Assembly: GCF_910589745.1 (NCBI RefSeq)
Contig: NZ_OU342399.1
Coordinates: 1,571,501-1,635,500, forward strand
Direction: 5' to 3'
Length of the DNA stretch: 64,000 nt
Origin: Candidatus Arcticimaribacter forsetii
GTDB taxonomy: Bacteria > Bacteroidota > Bacteroidia > Flavobacteriales > Flavobacteriaceae
The first letter of the stretch is position 1, and each line of letters opens with the position of its first letter. The translations under genes and the position numbers were made by a program. The notes below the pieces were generated by a model. That model saw only the letters and a program-made list of their open reading frames with translations, made no database searches and was not told the origin of the DNA. Shown piece by piece: positions 62,912 through 64,000 of the stretch.

Positions 62912-64000
62912 TTATGCTTCTACTTCAGCTTCTGTTTCTTCTTTGTTAATCAACAAACTTGTGTATTCTTCTTTAGAACCTACAATAACGTCATTGTACT
63001 CTCTAAGACCAGTTCCTGCAGGTATTTTGTGACCTACAATTACATTTTCTTTTAAGCCTTCTAGTGTATCAACTTTTCCGTTTACAGCGGCTTCGTTTAA
63101 TACTTTAGTTGTTTCTTGGAAAGAAGCTGCAGAGATAAATGACTTCGTTTGTAGCGATGCTCTAGTAATTCCTTGAAGCTCCGTAGTAGCTGTTGCAGAA
63201 CGTGCATCACGTGCAACAACTAATGCTTTTCCTTCACGTTTAAGGATTGAATTTTCATCTCTAAGTTCTCTAGAAGTAATTAATTGTCCTTCTTTTAAAT
63301 TCTCAGAATCTCCTGCTTCTTCAACAACTTTCTTACCGAATAACTCATCGTTTTCAGTAATGAAATCATATTTATGAATCAATTGATTTTCTAAGAAAAT
63401 AGTATCTCCTGGATCGTTAATTTTAACCTTACGCATCATTTGACGTACTACTACTTCAAAATGCTTATCGTTAATTTTCACTCCTTGTAATCGGTATACT
63501 TCTTGTACTTCGTTTACTAAGTATTGTTGTACTGCCGATGGACCTTTAATTTTTAAGATATCAATCGGTGTAATAGAACCGTCTGATAAAGGCATACCTG
63601 CTTTAACAAAATCATTTTCTTGAACAAGAATTTGACTTGATAATTTAACTAGATATTTTCTAACATCACCAAATTTAGATTCTACTATGATCTCACGGTT
63701 ACCTCTTTTAATTTTTCCAAAAGAAACAACTCCGTCAATTTCAGATACAACAGCAGGATTAGAAGGATTACGTGCTTCGAAAAGTTCAGTTACACGAGGA
63801 AGACCTCCTGTAATATCCCCAGAACGAGCAGATTTTCTTGGTATCTTAACTAAGATTTTACCTTCTTGAATCTCTTCGTTATCGTCAACCATGATGTGAG
63901 CTCCAACTGGAAGGTTGTACGAACGTAATACAGTTCCTTTTTTATCTTGAATCAATAAAGTAGGTATTACTTTCTTGTTTCTAGATTCTGAAATAACTTT
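62912..64000 (-). CDS. rpoC: RNA polymerase beta' subunit, C-terminal part
   Basis: The frame is open to the end of the window (base 64000), so only the last about 362 residues are present and the gene continues beyond it. Recognisable features: [24 protein letters not shown] (split around [20 protein letters not shown]), the [22 protein letters not shown] region, and [19 protein letters not shown] near the C-terminus (trigger loop and bridge-helix distal area and C-terminal clamp elements). It ends with an acidic tail. It is the catalytic beta' subunit and is co-transcribed with DUF3467. Confidence 0.98.
   Translation of the reverse strand, partial: KVISESRNKKVIPTLLIQDKKGTVLRSYNLPVGAHIMVDDNEEIQEGKILVKIPRKSARSGDITGGLPRVTELFEARNPSNPAVVSEIDGVVSFGKIKRGNREIIVESKFGDVRKYLVKLSSQILVQENDFVKAGMPLSDGSITPIDILKIKGPSAVQQYLVNEVQEVYRLQGVKINDKHFEVVVRQMMRKVKINDPGDTIFLENQLIHKYDFITENDELFGKKVVEEAGDSENLKEGQLITSRELRDENSILKREGKALVVARDARSATATTELQGITRASLQTKSFISAASFQETTKVLNEAAVNGKVDTLEGLKENVIVGHKIPAGTGLREYNDVIVGSKEEYTSLLINKEETEAEVEA

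Overview
The window is an ordinary stretch of chromosome from a low-GC member of the Bacteroidota, almost certainly family Flavobacteriaceae. Evidence: clearly AT-rich DNA; the lineage set of DUF4295, DUF5606, DUF349, OstA-like, DUF5916 and DUF4369 genes; rpmB-rpmG-DUF4295-ftsY and rpoC-DUF3467 gene orders; a bacillithiol gene (bshC); promoters of the Bacteroidota type (TAnnTTTG at -7, TTTG near -33); and few visible Shine-Dalgarno sequences. I find no tRNA, rRNA, CRISPR array, insertion sequence, phage gene or integration site. Coding density is very high; the longest gap is the 274 bases upstream of rpmB.

Layout, left to right. 1-9871 (+): 3' end of purA, an OstA/LptA-like protein, a class III aminotransferase, a TPR protein, two tandem DUF368 (PopT-type lipid carrier transporter) genes, aroE, and a DUF349 coiled-coil protein. 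9875-12112 (-): mazG, DUF5606, def, ruvX, tightly overlapping. 12208-16553 (+): dapD, threonylcarbamoyl-AMP synthase, CCA-adding enzyme, heme A synthase, a PRiA4-ORF3-like protein. A lone unknown gene (16550-17629, -) carries motifs suggesting a divergent kinase-like fold. 17742-22591 (+): uvrB, pnuC, a retinol-saturase-like flavoprotein, a lipoprotein. sucC (-) and lysA (+) diverge at 23905-24073. 25298-35029 (-): bshC, guaA, a LysM/periplasmic-binding protein, pyrG, yidC, mnmA. 35125-37578 (+): a secreted M14 peptidase. 37585-41519 (-): rpmB, rpmG, DUF4295, ftsY, an alpha/beta hydrolase, rimO. 41794-46491 (-): recR, a 2-oxoacid dehydrogenase E2, a DEDDh exonuclease, an FAH-family hydrolase, cinA. 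46586-48046 (+): a sodium:solute symporter. 48023-51425 (-): a TetR-like regulator, an AarF/ABC1 kinase, fabH, a CoA-binding protein. htpG (+) diverges from the regulator. 53496-55022 (-): a membrane-anchored glutamate-synthase-like protein. 55136-58736 (+): alkB, DUF5916, a DUF4369 lipoprotein. 58751-60482 (-): idi, queD, bcp, a 90-residue unknown. prfC (+), then DUF962, DUF3467 and the 3' end of rpoC (all -).

Most content is core metabolism (purine, CTP, GMP, lysine/peptidoglycan precursor, shikimate, isoprenoid, heme A), translation and tRNA modification, protein targeting (ftsY, yidC) and repair (uvrB, recR, alkB, mazG). I see no obvious new defence or mobile system. The points most worth a second look are the possible kinase-like protein at 16550-17629, at least five genes whose -7 box lies 3-6 bases before the start codon (likely leaderless mRNAs), a minus-strand terminator inside the convergent DUF4369 gene, a terminator directly in front of ftsY, a 15-bp palindrome in the E2 promoter, and the tandem DUF368 pair.
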